Shown piece by piece: positions 8,877 to 18,395 of a stretch of 64,000 nucleotides of DNA. Position 1 is the first letter of the stretch. Each line of letters starts with the position of its first letter. The stretch spans positions 2,604,001-2,668,000 of the forward strand of contig NZ_FNKP01000001.1 in the NCBI RefSeq assembly GCF_900099835.1. Reading direction: 5' to 3'. Made by a program: the position numbers and the translations under genes. This stretch comes from Paraburkholderia fungorum. Lineage in GTDB: Bacteria > Pseudomonadota > Gammaproteobacteria > Burkholderiales > Burkholderiaceae. The notes under the pieces were generated by a model. That model saw only the letters and a list, made by a program, of their open reading frames with translations, did not search any database and was not told the DNA's origin.

Positions 8877-9947
8877 GTGATCCGCTCTTCTTCACACTTT
8901 GATTCGTCATCCAGATCATTATGGCGACGAGTCGTTCACTCGACACAAGCCGCGCTCGTGATCGTCGCCACCGCGCTGACCGTGCTCGCACCGCAAACCG
9001 CGCACGCCGATGAAACCGCGATCTGCTACAACTGCCCGCCCGAATGGGCCGACTGGGCAAGCCAGATCAAGGCAATCCAGCAGAAGACCGGGATTCGCGT
9101 GCCGTTCGATAACAAGAACTCCGGCCAGTCGATTGCGCAACTGATGGCCGAGCAGAAGAGCCCCGTCGCGGATGTGGTGTATCTCGGTGTGTCATCGGCC
9201 TTCCAGGCGAAAGACAAAGGCGTGATCCAGCCGTACAAGCCCGCGCATTGGGACGACATTCCCGCGAACCTGAAGGACCCGCAAGGTTACTGGTTCGCGA
9301 TTCACTCGGGCACGCTGGGCTTTTTCGTCAACAAGGACGCGCTCGAAGGCAAGCCGGTGCCGCGTTCATGGGCCGATCTGCTGAAGCCCGAATACAAAGG
9401 CATGATCGGTTATCTCGATCCGTCGAGCGCGTTTGTAGGCTATGCGGGCGCGGTCGCAGTGAACCAGGCGCTCGGCGGCACGCTCGATAATTTCGAACCT
9501 GGCCTCGACTGGTTTCGCAAGCTGAAAGCAAATGCGCCGATCGTGCCGAAACAGACTGCGTACGCGCGCGTGATGTCCGGTGAAATTCCGATTCTGCTCG
9601 ACTACGATTTCGACGCCTATCGCGCGAAATACAAGGATCACGCGAACGTCGAATTCGTGATTCCGAAGGAAGGCACGATCTCGGTGCCGTATGTGATGAG
9701 CCTGGTGAAGGGCGCGCCGCATGACGCGAATGGCAAGAAGGTGCTTGATTTCGTGCTGTCCGACGAAGGTCAGAAGCTGTGGGCCGAGGCCTATCTGCGT
9801 CCCGTTCGTGCAAGCACGATGAGCGCGGAAACCGCCGCGAAATTCCTGCCCGCGAGCGACTATGCCCGCGCCAAACCGGTCGATTTCGGCAAGATGGCCG
9901 AGAAGCAGTCGAGCTTCGGCGAGCGCTATCTACAGGTGATGCATTGA
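8877..9947 (+). CDS. ABC transporter periplasmic substrate-binding protein
   Basis: A 356-residue solute-binding protein of the iron/polyamine/phosphonate (COG1840-like) type. The start is GTG with AGGAGA nine bases upstream. A signal peptide ends at about AHADET. The mature protein shows the expected course: AICYNCPPEWADW, NSGQSIAQLMAEQKSPVADVVYLG, GTLGFFVNKDAL, SWADLLKPEYKGMIGYLDPSSA and the C-terminal LDYDFDAYRAKY. Its stop overlaps the next gene's start. Linkage to a GpdQ-like phosphodiesterase suggests an organophosphate ligand, such as a glycerophosphodiester or aminoalkylphosphonate; this is inference. Confidence 0.9.
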   Translation: MIRSSSHFDSSSRSLWRRVVHSTQAALVIVATALTVLAPQTAHADETAICYNCPPEWADWASQIKAIQQKTGIRVPFDNKNSGQSIAQLMAEQKSPVADVVYLGVSSAFQAKDKGVIQPYKPAHWDDIPANLKDPQGYWFAIHSGTLGFFVNKDALEGKPVPRSWADLLKPEYKGMIGYLDPSSAFVGYAGAVAVNQALGGTLDNFEPGLDWFRKLKANAPIVPKQTAYARVMSGEIPILLDYDFDAYRAKYKDHANVEFVIPKEGTISVPYVMSLVKGAPHDANGKKVLDFVLSDEGQKLWAEAYLRPVRASTMSAETAAKFLPASDYARAKPVDFGKMAEKQSSFGERYLQVMH

Positions 9948-10768
9948 ACGACATCACGTTCCCGCTGCGCTGGCGCATCGCGTTGATCGCGCCGGCACTC
10001 GCGGTTTTCATCGCATTCTGGCTGCTGCCGATGGCCGCGCTCGCGCAAATCAGCGGCGACGGCCACGCGCTCGCCACCTATCGCGCGATGTTGACGAATC
10101 CGCGCTACATGTCGAGCCTGGGCGCAACGGTCGTGATATCCGCAGCGGTCACGGCGACAACGCTGGTGCTGTCGGTGATCGCCGGTTTGCTGCTGGCGCG
10201 CCGCGAGTTTCCGCTCAAGCGTACGCTGCTCGCGTTGCTCACCTTTCCGCTCGCGTTTCCCGGTGTGGTGGTCGGCTTCATGGTCATCATGCTCGCGGGA
10301 CGCCAGGGGTTGATCGGCGCGTTGTCGCTGAAACTCACCGGCGACCGCTGGGTGTTCGCGTATTCGATGAGCGGTCTCTTTCTCGGCTACCTGTACTTCT
10401 CGATTCCGCGCGTGATCGTCACCGTGATGGCGTCGGCGACCAAGCTCGATGCATCGCTCGAAGAAGCCGCGCGTTCGCTGGGCGCATCGCCGTGGCGTAT
10501 TACGCGCGACATCGTGTTGCCCGCGCTTTCGCCCGGTCTGATCGCGGCGGGTGCCGTGTGCTTCGCGACCGCGATGGGGGCATTCGGCACCGCGTTCACG
10601 CTGGCCACCGACATCGACGTATTGCCGATGACCATCTACACCGAGTTCACACTCAACGCGAACATGGTGACGGCTGCGGGTCTCTCGATCGTGCTCGGCA
10701 TCGTCACGTGGGCCGTGCTCGCACTGGCGCGCAACGTGAGCGGTTCGGCGGTGGCGGCGAGTGCCTGA
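9944..10768 (+). CDS. ABC transporter permease (first subunit)
   Basis: A 274-residue inner-membrane permease with about six hydrophobic helices. The EAA loop reads EEAARSLGASPWRITRDIVLPALSPG. The open frame extends further upstream, but only inside the preceding gene; I chose the TTG at 9944, whose last two bases begin the previous stop codon (TTGA overlap). That gives a normal length and N-terminus (NDITFPLRW). An earlier start would overlap the binding protein by more than 150 bases. It pairs with the second permease downstream to form the channel. Confidence 0.87.
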   Translation: MNDITFPLRWRIALIAPALAVFIAFWLLPMAALAQISGDGHALATYRAMLTNPRYMSSLGATVVISAAVTATTLVLSVIAGLLLARREFPLKRTLLALLTFPLAFPGVVVGFMVIMLAGRQGLIGALSLKLTGDRWVFAYSMSGLFLGYLYFSIPRVIVTVMASATKLDASLEEAARSLGASPWRITRDIVLPALSPGLIAAGAVCFATAMGAFGTAFTLATDIDVLPMTIYTEFTLNANMVTAAGLSIVLGIVTWAVLALARNVSGSAVAASA

Positions 10769-10769
10769 C

Positions 10770-11726
10770 ATGAAAGCAGCTTCACGACCCGGCCTCTCCA
10801 ATCCGGATGACGACAACACGATGAATTCCATTCCTCGCGCCTTGCATGAAGCGACCACACCGCGAGCGCGGCTGCGTTTGCCCGACACGCGAACCTGGCT
10901 AGCAGTCGGTCAATGGTGCGTGACCTTGCTGCTGTGTGCGTTTCTGATCGTGCCGGTGATCATGTCGATCATGGCGGGACTGACGGTCAATTACTTCAAG
11001 GGCATTTCAAGCGGACTGACGTTACGCTGGCTCATCGAAGTGTGGACCCAGTATCACGATTCAGTGTTTCTCTCACTCGAAGTCGCGGCGGCGACACTGT
11101 TCATCACGCTGCTGATCGGCGTACCCGCAGGCTATGTGCTCGCGCGCAGCAAGACGCGACTGTCGCGTGTTATCGAGGAATTTCTGGTGCTGCCGATCGC
11201 GCTGCCCGGCCTCGCGTCGGCGCTCGCGCTGCTGGTGGTGTACGGCGGCTTTACAGCCTTCCGAATGAGCGTCGCGTTCATCGTCGTGGGCCATGTGGTG
11301 TTCACGCTGCCGTTCATGGTGCGCGCGGTCGCGGCCGTGTGCGCGAGCAGCGATCTTCGCACGCTCGAAGAAGGCGCGGCGAGTCTCGGCGCGAGTTTCT
11401 TCCAGCGCTTCGTGACGATCGTGCTGCCGAATGCGCGGCCGGGTATCGTCGCGGGCGCGCTCGCCGTGCTGACGCTTTCGATCGGCGAATTCAATCTCAC
11501 GTGGATGCTGCATACGCCCGACACGAAAACCCTGCCGGTCGGTCTCGCCGATACGTACGCGTCGTTGCGGATCGAAATCGGCAGCGCGTACACGATCCTG
11601 TTTTTCATCATGACGATGCCCTTGCTCGTCGCCATGCAATGGCTCGGCGTCGATGCAACCGGCCAGCGTAGCGCCGCGAAAAAGCGCGCTGCCGCTTCCT
11701 CTTCGACCTCCATCAAGACGCCATGA
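10770..11726 (+). CDS. ABC transporter permease (second subunit)
   Basis: A 318-residue permease with the EAA-loop motif EEGAASLGASFFQRFVTIVLPNARPG near residues 200-225 and six or so membrane spans. Start options are GTG 10761 (overlapping the previous gene), ATG 10770 and ATG 10821; I give 10770, two bases after the upstream stop, but the first 20 residues are polar and the 10821 start is possible. Its end overlaps the ATPase start by four bases (ATGA), a sign of translational coupling. Confidence 0.87.
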   Translation: MKAASRPGLSNPDDDNTMNSIPRALHEATTPRARLRLPDTRTWLAVGQWCVTLLLCAFLIVPVIMSIMAGLTVNYFKGISSGLTLRWLIEVWTQYHDSVFLSLEVAAATLFITLLIGVPAGYVLARSKTRLSRVIEEFLVLPIALPGLASALALLVVYGGFTAFRMSVAFIVVGHVVFTLPFMVRAVAAVCASSDLRTLEEGAASLGASFFQRFVTIVLPNARPGIVAGALAVLTLSIGEFNLTWMLHTPDTKTLPVGLADTYASLRIEIGSAYTILFFIMTMPLLVAMQWLGVDATGQRSAAKKRAAASSSTSIKTP

Positions 11727-12793
11727 AACTCGCTTCTTCCCTGGTTCCCGCTTCTGTTCCTATCACGCTGACGCAATGCGCGAAAACGTTTCGCGGCACG
11801 CGTGTGCTCGAACCGCTCGACCTGAAGATCGATGCCGGTGAAACGCTGGTATTGCTCGGGCCGTCCGGCTGCGGCAAGACCACGACGCTGCGTATGATCG
11901 CGGGACTCGAAACACCCGACGCGGGCGGCCGCATCGCATTCGGCGACGACGACGTCACTACGTTGCCGATAGAAAAGCGCCAGGTCGGCATGGTGTTTCA
12001 GAGCTACGCGCTGTTTCCGAATCTGACGGTGCGCGGCAACGTCGGCTATGGATTGAAGATCAAACGCGTGGCTGCCGATACCGCACGCAAGCGGGTCGAC
12101 GAATTGCTCGACATGATGCGCCTGACCACCCACGCCGATAAACCCATCGATCAACTCTCCGGCGGTCAACGGCAACGAGTCGCGCTGGCTCGCGCGCTCG
12201 CCGTGCAGCCGCGCGTGCTGCTGCTCGACGAACCGCTCACGGCTCTCGACGCACGTTTGCGCGACACGTTGCGCAGCGAGATGAATACGCTGCTGCGCGA
12301 GTTGGGCATCACGACCATCTACGTCACACACGACCAGGCCGAGGCGATGGAACTCGGTGACCGCATCGTCGTGATGAGCGCGGGCCGTATCGAGCAGATC
12401 GGCTCGCCACGCGATATCTACTACCGCCCCGCCAACCGGACGGTCGCGCAGTTCGTCGGCACGATCAACCGGCTGGCGGGCGAACTTCACGACGGCATGC
12501 TCAAAACCACGGGGGGTGCCGTGCCCGTGCCCTCACGCACCGCTACCTCAGGAACGCTTTCGTCACACGAAATTTTCTTCCGGCCCGAGGATGCGTGGCT
12601 CGCCGATCCCGCTGATGCGCAATTGCGCGGCCGCGTCGAAAGCACTGCGTTTCTCGGTGAACGCACGCGTCTGACTATCGGCGGCGCAGCACCGGACGCG
12701 TTGCTGATCGATGTCGCGGGCCGTGTCGAACTGGCGCGCGGCACGCCCGTCGGCATTTCGATCGCGCAGGACGCGCTGATTGCACTATTGTAA
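11723..12793 (+). CDS. ABC transporter ATP-binding protein
   Basis: A 356-residue importer ATPase. Walker A is GPSGCGKTT (46-54), the signature LSGGQRQR (145-152), Walker B VLLLDEP (165-171), and the switch His is in TIYVTHDQAEAMELGD. After about residue 240 comes a TOBE-like C-terminal domain (FFRPEDAWLADP, LGERTRLTIGG), as in PotA/FbpC/UgpC-type proteins. It overlaps the permease by four bases. It powers the importer encoded by the three genes before it. Confidence 0.94.
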   Translation: MKLASSLVPASVPITLTQCAKTFRGTRVLEPLDLKIDAGETLVLLGPSGCGKTTTLRMIAGLETPDAGGRIAFGDDDVTTLPIEKRQVGMVFQSYALFPNLTVRGNVGYGLKIKRVAADTARKRVDELLDMMRLTTHADKPIDQLSGGQRQRVALARALAVQPRVLLLDEPLTALDARLRDTLRSEMNTLLRELGITTIYVTHDQAEAMELGDRIVVMSAGRIEQIGSPRDIYYRPANRTVAQFVGTINRLAGELHDGMLKTTGGAVPVPSRTATSGTLSSHEIFFRPEDAWLADPADAQLRGRVESTAFLGERTRLTIGGAAPDALLIDVAGRVELARGTPVGISIAQDALIALL

Positions 12794-12837
12794 AAACGCC
12801 GCGCTGTGTTTTTAGCGCGCAACAAAAGGACTTCCCC

Positions 12838-13665
12838 ATGCTGCTGGCTCAAATTAGCGATCTGCATATCAAGCGACCCGGCGCGCTCGCTTACCGGCGC
12901 GTCGACACCGGTGCGTATCTCGCGCGTTGCGTCGCCGCGCTCAATGCGCTCGAACCGCGCCCCGACGCAATCATCATGACGGGCGATCTCGTCGATCAGG
13001 GTGACCCCGAGCAATACGAGTACCTCAAAACGCTGCTCGCACCGCTTGAAATCCCCTACTTCCTGTTAGTGGGCAATCACGACGAACGCAACGCGTTGCG
13101 CGCGGCATTCCCCGATCGCGCGGAATTGCGCAGCGGTGGCGAGTTCGTGCAATACGCGGTCGATGTCGGTCCGTTGCGCGTGATCGCGCTCGATTCGATG
13201 GTGCCGGGACAAAGCGCAGGCAATCTGTGCGAGTCGCGCCTCGCGTGGCTCGCGGCACAACTCGATGCGGCTCAGGGCAAGCCGGCTATCGTGGCGCTGC
13301 ATCACCCGCCGTTTGTGTGCGGCATCGGACATATGGACGAATTGCGGCTCGACCCCGTCGCCGCCGACAAACTCGCCGCGTTGATCGCGCGTTATCCGAA
13401 TGTGGAGCGCGTGATTTGCGGACACGTGCATCGGCCGATGTTCGTGCGCTTTGGCGGCACGATCGCGTCTGCAGTGCCCTCACCCGCTCACCAGGTCGCG
13501 CTCGATCTGCGCGACGATGCACCGTCGGCATTTATGATGGAACCGCCCGCGTATGCGCTGCATCGCTACGATCCGGCGACCGGCATCGTCACACATCACG
13601 CGTATGTCGATGCGGCGGACGGCCCGTACCCGTTCTACGAGCCCGAAGGCGATCTGATCGATTGA
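12838..13665 (+). CDS. GpdQ-like cyclic/glycero-phosphodiesterase
   Basis: A 275-residue calcineurin-type metallophosphoesterase. The dinuclear metal ligands are all present: Asp8 and His10 (SDLH), Asp50 (TGDLVD), Asn80-His81 (GNHD), His156 (HHPP), and His196/His198 (CGHVHRP). Their spacing matches Enterobacter GpdQ almost residue for residue. There is no signal peptide, so it acts in the cytoplasm. It starts 44 bases after the ABC ATPase gene and is likely in the same operon, suggesting that imported phosphodiesters are hydrolysed inside the cell. A cAMP phosphodiesterase (CpdA) role is the alternative. Confidence 0.9.
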   Translation: MLLAQISDLHIKRPGALAYRRVDTGAYLARCVAALNALEPRPDAIIMTGDLVDQGDPEQYEYLKTLLAPLEIPYFLLVGNHDERNALRAAFPDRAELRSGGEFVQYAVDVGPLRVIALDSMVPGQSAGNLCESRLAWLAAQLDAAQGKPAIVALHHPPFVCGIGHMDELRLDPVAADKLAALIARYPNVERVICGHVHRPMFVRFGGTIASAVPSPAHQVALDLRDDAPSAFMMEPPAYALHRYDPATGIVTHHAYVDAADGPYPFYEPEGDLID

Positions 13666-13681
13666 ATACGCAGACGCGAAT

Positions 13682-14167
13682 TCACGCGTCGATGAATGTC
13701 TGCTGCACGCGCCGGGACCATCTGAAATACGGTATCCCGAGCGCGGCGGCGACAGCGGCCTGAGCAAGACCGTCTAGCGGCACGGCGATGTCGATACCGA
13801 TAGCGCCCGTCATATAGCCGCCCACCAGAAACGCGCCGGTACGCATCAGCAGAATCATCAGAAGCCAGGCCTGCACCTGGGTCCTGAAACGCGCCGACTT
13901 GCGCGATACCAGCAGCGCCAGCCAACCCGCTCCGGCAACAACAAACACGCTGACGATCACGTCGAGGCCGACCATGGTTAATACCGTGCGATACCAGCCA
14001 TGCGTCTCATGACGGATGAACACCGCCAGCAACTCCCATTCGAGCATCAGCTTCAGCGGTTCCCGTACCAAAAACGCGGTGACTAGCGCCCATGCGGCGA
14101 GACAGATCAGGACGAACATCAGGCTGCCGCCGATTGGGCGGGATTCGCGTTGAGGGGTCGATATCAT
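13682..14167 (-). CDS. Small integral membrane protein (DUF2569-like)
   Basis: A 161-residue protein with four predicted membrane spans (about residues 16-35, 62-87, 100-120 and 125-147). The IGG-LMF start of helix 1 and the length fit DUF2569-like proteins, though I am not certain of the family. It is convergent with the phosphodiesterase gene, with 16 bases between stops. No catalytic residues or functional neighbours stand out. Confidence 0.65.
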   Translation of the reverse strand: MISTPQRESRPIGGSLMFVLICLAAWALVTAFLVREPLKLMLEWELLAVFIRHETHGWYRTVLTMVGLDVIVSVFVVAGAGWLALLVSRKSARFRTQVQAWLLMILLMRTGAFLVGGYMTGAIGIDIAVPLDGLAQAAVAAALGIPYFRWSRRVQQTFIDA

Positions 14168-14489
14168 GTTATTCGCTCGCGCGATCGCTGCTGATGGGCG
14201 CCGATTCTACGAACTAAATCCAGAAGACCATCTCAATTTGACAGCGGCGCGTTCGGTCGATGGACAGGCGAATCAGGCGGGCTCCATGCAGGCAGCCGAA
14301 GCGTTGAAGGATCGTTATTGCTGGCATCGACCTCCCAGCAACAGTGACAGCGATAGGCACTCCCGGCACACATTCCGCCATTCCCGCGAATTGCGCCCCC
14401 GTAGCGGCCATCAGCAGGAACCGCCCCGCTCCGGTATGATCGGCACGCTCGAGACCGCGCATGGGCCGGTCCGCCGATCCTCCTCTCTC
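14168..14489. other. Intergenic region upstream of the MFS gene
   Basis: About 320 bases between the divergent DUF2569-like and MFS genes. The plus-strand frame is open throughout but its residue use is unlike coding sequence and no ribosome site precedes its early ATG. TTGACA is present at about 14238-14243, without a convincing -10 at the right distance. Nothing else was seen. Confidence 0.4.
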
Positions 14490-15692
14490 ATGGCCACTCC
14501 CGACGCTTCCTCCCCCGCTTCCGCCGACCGGTCGTTGCGCGGCCTGCTGTTTCTGCTCGCCACCATCGCCGGTGTGTCGGTCGCGAACATCTATTACAAC
14601 CAGCCGCTGCTGGATAACTTCCGCTCGTCGTTTCCCGCCAGTGCGTCGTGGGTGGGCGCGGTGCCGGCCGTCACGCAACTCGGCTACGCGGCCGGCATGC
14701 TGCTGCTCGCACCACTCGGCGACCGCTTCGACCGGCGTCGTCTGATCCTGCTGCAGATTGTCGGCATGTGCGTCGCGCTGATCGTCGCGGCCACCGCGCC
14801 GACGCTGTTCGTGCTGATCGCCGCGAGTCTCGCGATCGGCGTGCTCGCCACCATCGCGCAACAGGCGGTGCCGTTCGCGGCCGAACTCGCGCCGCCTTCC
14901 GAGCGCGGCCACGCGGTCGGCATGGTGATGAGCGGTCTGCTGCTGGGCATCCTGCTGGCGCGGACCGCATCGGGCGTAATCGCACAATATCTCGGCTGGC
15001 GCGCGGTGTTCGGCGCGTCGGTGGTGGCGCTGCTCGCGCTGGCCGTCGTCATCATCCTGCGTCTGCCGAAAAGCCAGCCGACTTCGACGCTGCCGTACGG
15101 CAAGCTGATGGTGTCGATGTGGCATCTGATCGTCGAGCATCGCGCACTGCGTGAAGCGTCGCTGACGGGCGCGGCGATGTTCGCCGCGTTCAGCATCTTC
15201 TGGTCGGTGCTTGCGCTGCTGCTCGCCGGTGCGCCATTTCATCTCGGGCCGCAGGCGGCGGGGCTGTTCGGTATCGTCGGCGCGGCGGGTGCAATGGCCG
15301 CGCCGCTTGCCGGCAAGTTTTCCGACAAGCGCGGACCGCGCGCGATCATCACGCTATCGATCGCGCTGGTGGCTATTTCGTTCGTCGTGTTTGGCGCGTC
15401 GGCAAAGAGTATCGCGGGCCTGGTGGTCGGCGTGATCATTCTCGACATCGGCGTGCAGGCCGCGCAGATTTCGAATCAGTCGCGCATTTACGCACTCAAG
15501 CCCGATGCGCGCAGCCGCGTGAATACGGTGTACATGGTCGCGTATTTCATCGGCGGAGCGCTTGGCTCGGGCGTCGGCGCCGTGGTCTGGCCGATGTTCG
15601 GCTGGCTGGGCGTGAGTGCAGCGGGCGTGGTGTTCGCGGGGCTTGCCGCGTGGAATCATTTACGGCTTCCGGCACGGATTGCCGCGCAATAA
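14490..15692 (+). CDS. MFS transporter
   Basis: A 400-residue major facilitator with 12 predicted spans. Helix 1 and 2 carry VANIYYNQPLLDNF and the loop 2-3 motif GDRFDRRRLIL (motif A variant). The second-half equivalent is GKFSDKRGPRAIITLS. This course matches drug-resistance or sugar-efflux-like MFS proteins often annotated YnfM/YgaY-like. I chose the start at 14490 (MATPDASS) because upstream sequence looks non-coding. Substrate unknown; no regulator adjoins it. Confidence 0.88.
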   Translation: MATPDASSPASADRSLRGLLFLLATIAGVSVANIYYNQPLLDNFRSSFPASASWVGAVPAVTQLGYAAGMLLLAPLGDRFDRRRLILLQIVGMCVALIVAATAPTLFVLIAASLAIGVLATIAQQAVPFAAELAPPSERGHAVGMVMSGLLLGILLARTASGVIAQYLGWRAVFGASVVALLALAVVIILRLPKSQPTSTLPYGKLMVSMWHLIVEHRALREASLTGAAMFAAFSIFWSVLALLLAGAPFHLGPQAAGLFGIVGAAGAMAAPLAGKFSDKRGPRAIITLSIALVAISFVVFGASAKSIAGLVVGVIILDIGVQAAQISNQSRIYALKPDARSRVNTVYMVAYFIGGALGSGVGAVVWPMFGWLGVSAAGVVFAGLAAWNHLRLPARIAAQ

Positions 15693-15843
15693 AGCCGTTG
15701 GGTATGAATGTGGTCTGTTGTCGGGCGCGTGGCGAGGATGGGATAAGGCGCTAATAATGGCCCGCTCGCTGCGGCCTCGACAGACCATCCGCCTCCGTCA
15801 CGTCACTGATGGTCGACCCGAACGACGAACGCCCACGCGCCGC

Positions 15844-16293
15844 TCAATGCCCGCTTCTCGCCGACGCATACTCATGCAGCGCGTCAAGCACCCGGTCGAA
15901 TTCGAACGACTTGTCGTAGAAGTGGCGCACGCCATATTGTTCGCAGCGTTCCCGATACGCGGGCAATGCATGGTTGGTCAGCACCGCCGCGAACACCGAA
16001 TCGATCAGCCCTTCTCGCTGCAAATAAGCCAGCACCGGCACGCCCGACCCCTGCTTCAATTGCAGATCGACGATCACCGCGTCGAACGCTTCGTCGTTCA
16101 GCAGCGCGATGGCCTGATCGGCGGAATCCGCGTAAGCGGCCACCCGCAGCAGGCCGGAGGAATCGATTGCTTCCACCAGGCTGCGGCGGATCAGCGGCGA
16201 ATCCTCGATCAGCAACACGCGCAACGGTGCGCGGCCGGCTCGCTCGTCAACGGTGTTCGGTTCGCTGTTCATCAGGATTTCTCGATCGTCCAT
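15844..16293 (-). CDS. Single-domain response regulator
   Basis: A 149-residue receiver domain without an output domain. The acidic pair is Glu30-Asp31, the phospho-acceptor Asp76 (VIVDLQLKQG), Thr106 and Lys128 (YDKSFEF). Its start overlaps the stop of the LuxR-type regulator by one base (TAATG), so the two are co-translated. A stand-alone receiver next to a full response regulator and a histidine kinase may act as a phosphate sink or modulator of the pair; this is inference from layout. Confidence 0.88.
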   Translation of the reverse strand: MDDREILMNSEPNTVDERAGRAPLRVLLIEDSPLIRRSLVEAIDSSGLLRVAAYADSADQAIALLNDEAFDAVIVDLQLKQGSGVPVLAYLQREGLIDSVFAAVLTNHALPAYRERCEQYGVRHFYDKSFEFDRVLDALHEYASARSGH

Positions 16294-16925
16294 TATTCGA
16301 TCAAGCCGTTCTTGATCGCGTAATAAGTCAGATCGGCATTGTTCGCCAACCGCATCTTTTCGAGCACGCGTGCGCGGTACGTGCTCACCGTTTTCACGGA
16401 CAAATGCAATTCCTCCGCGATGTCAGTGGGAATCTGCCCCGCCGCGAGTTTGCAAAAAATCTGGAACTCGCGCTCGGACAGCGCTTCATGCGGCCGCCCC
16501 GCTGCGGGCTTGTCGAGATTGTCAGCGAGCGTGTCGGCAACCGCCTCCGACAGATAACGGTGACCGCGCGCCACCGAGCGAATTGCCCGCACGATTTCGT
16601 CGGGCTCGCAGTCCTTGTTCAGATAACCGTTCGCGCCCGCGCGCAGGAGGTTGATCGCGTACTGGCTCTCGGGATAGCCCGACAGAATCAGCACGCCCTG
16701 CTCGGGACGCACCTGCTTGATCACGCGCAACGTGTCGATGCCGTTCTTGTCCGGCATCGCAATGTCGAGCAGTACTACGTCGAACGCCTGCTCGCGCACG
16801 AGGCTGATGACCTGGTCGCCGGTCGCGGCTTCGGCAGCGACGCACATATCCGGTTCGTCGGCGACGAACTGTTTAAACCCGCCCCGGACGATCGCATGGT
16901 CGTCGGCTATTAACACTCGAATCAT
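16293..16925 (-). CDS. NarL/UvrY-type (LuxR-family) response regulator
   Basis: A 210-residue response regulator: receiver domain with Asp8-Asp9, phospho-acceptor Asp54 (VVLLDIAMPDKNG), Ser82 and Lys104, and a C-terminal LuxR helix-turn-helix (LSEREFQIFCKLAAGQIPTDIAEELHL-type, about 149-196). I chose the ATG at 16925 because it gives the standard MIRVLIADDH start; upstream extension adds 36 unusual residues. The HisKA_3 kinase encoded on the other strand at 18396 is the expected partner, since this kinase class pairs with NarL-type regulators. Confidence 0.92.
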   Translation of the reverse strand: MIRVLIADDHAIVRGGFKQFVADEPDMCVAAEAATGDQVISLVREQAFDVVLLDIAMPDKNGIDTLRVIKQVRPEQGVLILSGYPESQYAINLLRAGANGYLNKDCEPDEIVRAIRSVARGHRYLSEAVADTLADNLDKPAAGRPHEALSEREFQIFCKLAAGQIPTDIAEELHLSVKTVSTYRARVLEKMRLANNADLTYYAIKNGLIE

Positions 16926-17091
16926 CGGCTTGGTGTCCGTGCAATGGAATCGGAAGCGCTCCAGAGCAGACATTGTAATGACCTCCGGCAGGTTTTTAAC
17001 CGGAGAGTCCCGAACCGGGCGACGCCTGCCCACGCGGACCCATCAACCTGCAGACCCGCCCGCGCCCGCCGCGTCGCCCGAATTGCCGTTC

Positions 17092-17637
17092 TCACTCGCG
17101 ACCTTCGAGCAGATCCGCCATATCGTCGGCATGCTCTTCTTCGACTGCGAGAATTTCTTCGAACAGACGGCGCGTGGTCACGTCCTTCTCGCCGATATAG
17201 CGAATGATCTCGCGGTACGTGTCGATCGCAATGCGCTCGGCGATCAGGTTTTCCTTGATCATGTCCGTCAGATTCTCGCCTTCCTGATACTCGGAATGCG
17301 AACGCGCCACCAGGCTGTCAGGCGCGAAATCGGGCTCGCCGCCGAGTTGCACGATGCGTTCGGCGATGCTGTCCGCGTGGCCCTGCTCTTCGTTCGCGTG
17401 CTCCAGAAACTCCGCGGCCACGGCTTCCGAATTGATGCCCTTTGCCATGAAGTGATGGCGCTTGTAACGCAATACGCAGACAATTTCCGTCGCCAGCGAG
17501 TCGTTGAGCAACTTCAGCACCGTCTCGCGATCGGCACCGTAGCTCGGCGTGACCGGGCCGTCGGACATATGCTTGCGGGCGTCTTCGCGAATCTTTTTAA
17601 GGTCCATCACGAACGGATCTTTGGTTTGAGCCGACAT
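17092..17637 (-). CDS. Ferritin-like diiron protein (bacterioferritin/Dps-like)
   Basis: A 181-residue four-helix ferritin-like protein. Metal-ligand candidates are Glu51, the EEQGH motif (Glu84, His87), Glu134 in LIAERIAID, and EEEH (Glu166, His169). The start at 17637 follows AAAGGAGAA. It probably stores iron or protects DNA against peroxide. It sits inside the two-component locus, between the regulators and the DUF1328 genes, so it may be a stress target of that system. Confidence 0.88.
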   Translation of the reverse strand: MSAQTKDPFVMDLKKIREDARKHMSDGPVTPSYGADRETVLKLLNDSLATEIVCVLRYKRHHFMAKGINSEAVAAEFLEHANEEQGHADSIAERIVQLGGEPDFAPDSLVARSHSEYQEGENLTDMIKENLIAERIAIDTYREIIRYIGEKDVTTRRLFEEILAVEEEHADDMADLLEGRE

Positions 17638-17734
17638 TGAACTTCTCCTTTAACCGGTATAGGGGAACTGCGCATCCCGCACGAATCGCGCCTGATGCGC
17701 CGGTAGAGGGATTGGCGCGATTACGTTCGCGCCG

Positions 17735-17896
17735 TTATGTTCGGAACACGCCGAGCAGCAACGTGACGACGAACACGACCAGGAAAATGTAGAACAGGAT
17801 CTTCGCAATTTCTGCCGCCCCCGCCGCAATGCCGGTAAAACCGAACACGGCGGCAATGATGGCGATCACGAAAAAGACGATGGCGTAGTGAAGCAT
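17735..17896 (-). CDS. DUF1328 (YtjA-like) small membrane protein
   Basis: A 53-residue protein with two hydrophobic helices joined by the family hallmark [16 protein letters not shown]. Start ATG at 17896 with a GGGAGAG site upstream; stop TAA at 17735. DUF1328 proteins are short, stress-associated inner-membrane proteins of unknown role. A paralogue lies 95 bases upstream. Confidence 0.88.
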   Translation of the reverse strand: MLHYAIVFFVIAIIAAVFGFTGIAAGAAEIAKILFYIFLVVFVVTLLLGVFRT

Positions 17897-17991
17897 GGCG
17901 ACTCTCCCTGCTTGAGTGATTGACCGGGTACCTGCCTGTCGTTATTACCCTGAATGAATATCAGGAGAACACGCATCCGCACGGGCCGGCG

Positions 17992-18168
17992 CTAATCGAC
18001 GATTTTCTTCGTCACCACGAATCCGAGCACGAGGAACACCACGCACAGAATCACGAACACGACGAACAGGAATTTCGCGATTGCCGCTGCGCCGGCGGCT
18101 ATGCCGGTAAAGCCGAGAAGGCCGGCAATCACCGCCACGACGGCGAATATCAACGCCCACTTCAACAT
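17992..18168 (-). CDS. DUF1328 (YtjA-like) small membrane protein, second copy
   Basis: A 58-residue paralogue of the gene at 17735-17896, with the same core [19 protein letters not shown] and a longer lysine-containing tail. GGAGG precedes the ATG at 18168. The pair looks like a local duplication; the N-termini (MLHYAIVFF and [10 protein letters not shown]) have diverged. Confidence 0.88.
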   Translation of the reverse strand: MLKWALIFAVVAVIAGLLGFTGIAAGAAAIAKFLFVVFVILCVVFLVLGFVVTKKIVD

Positions 18169-18395
18169 GATGGCTTCCTCCGAAACGATGGTTTAACGAT
18201 CAGACACATCGTATCGATCGACGCCGCCGCGCGCATTCCGACGCACGCCGGTTTTCGTGTGAGAATCCGCTGACATTGGATTACGGTGACGTTACGCCGG
18301 GTCGTGGCGCACTGCGATCGCCCCGCTCGTTCCATGACGCGAACCTGCATCGAAGCCGCGGACGTTACACTGGTGCCCCACTTCAGGAGCCGAAT

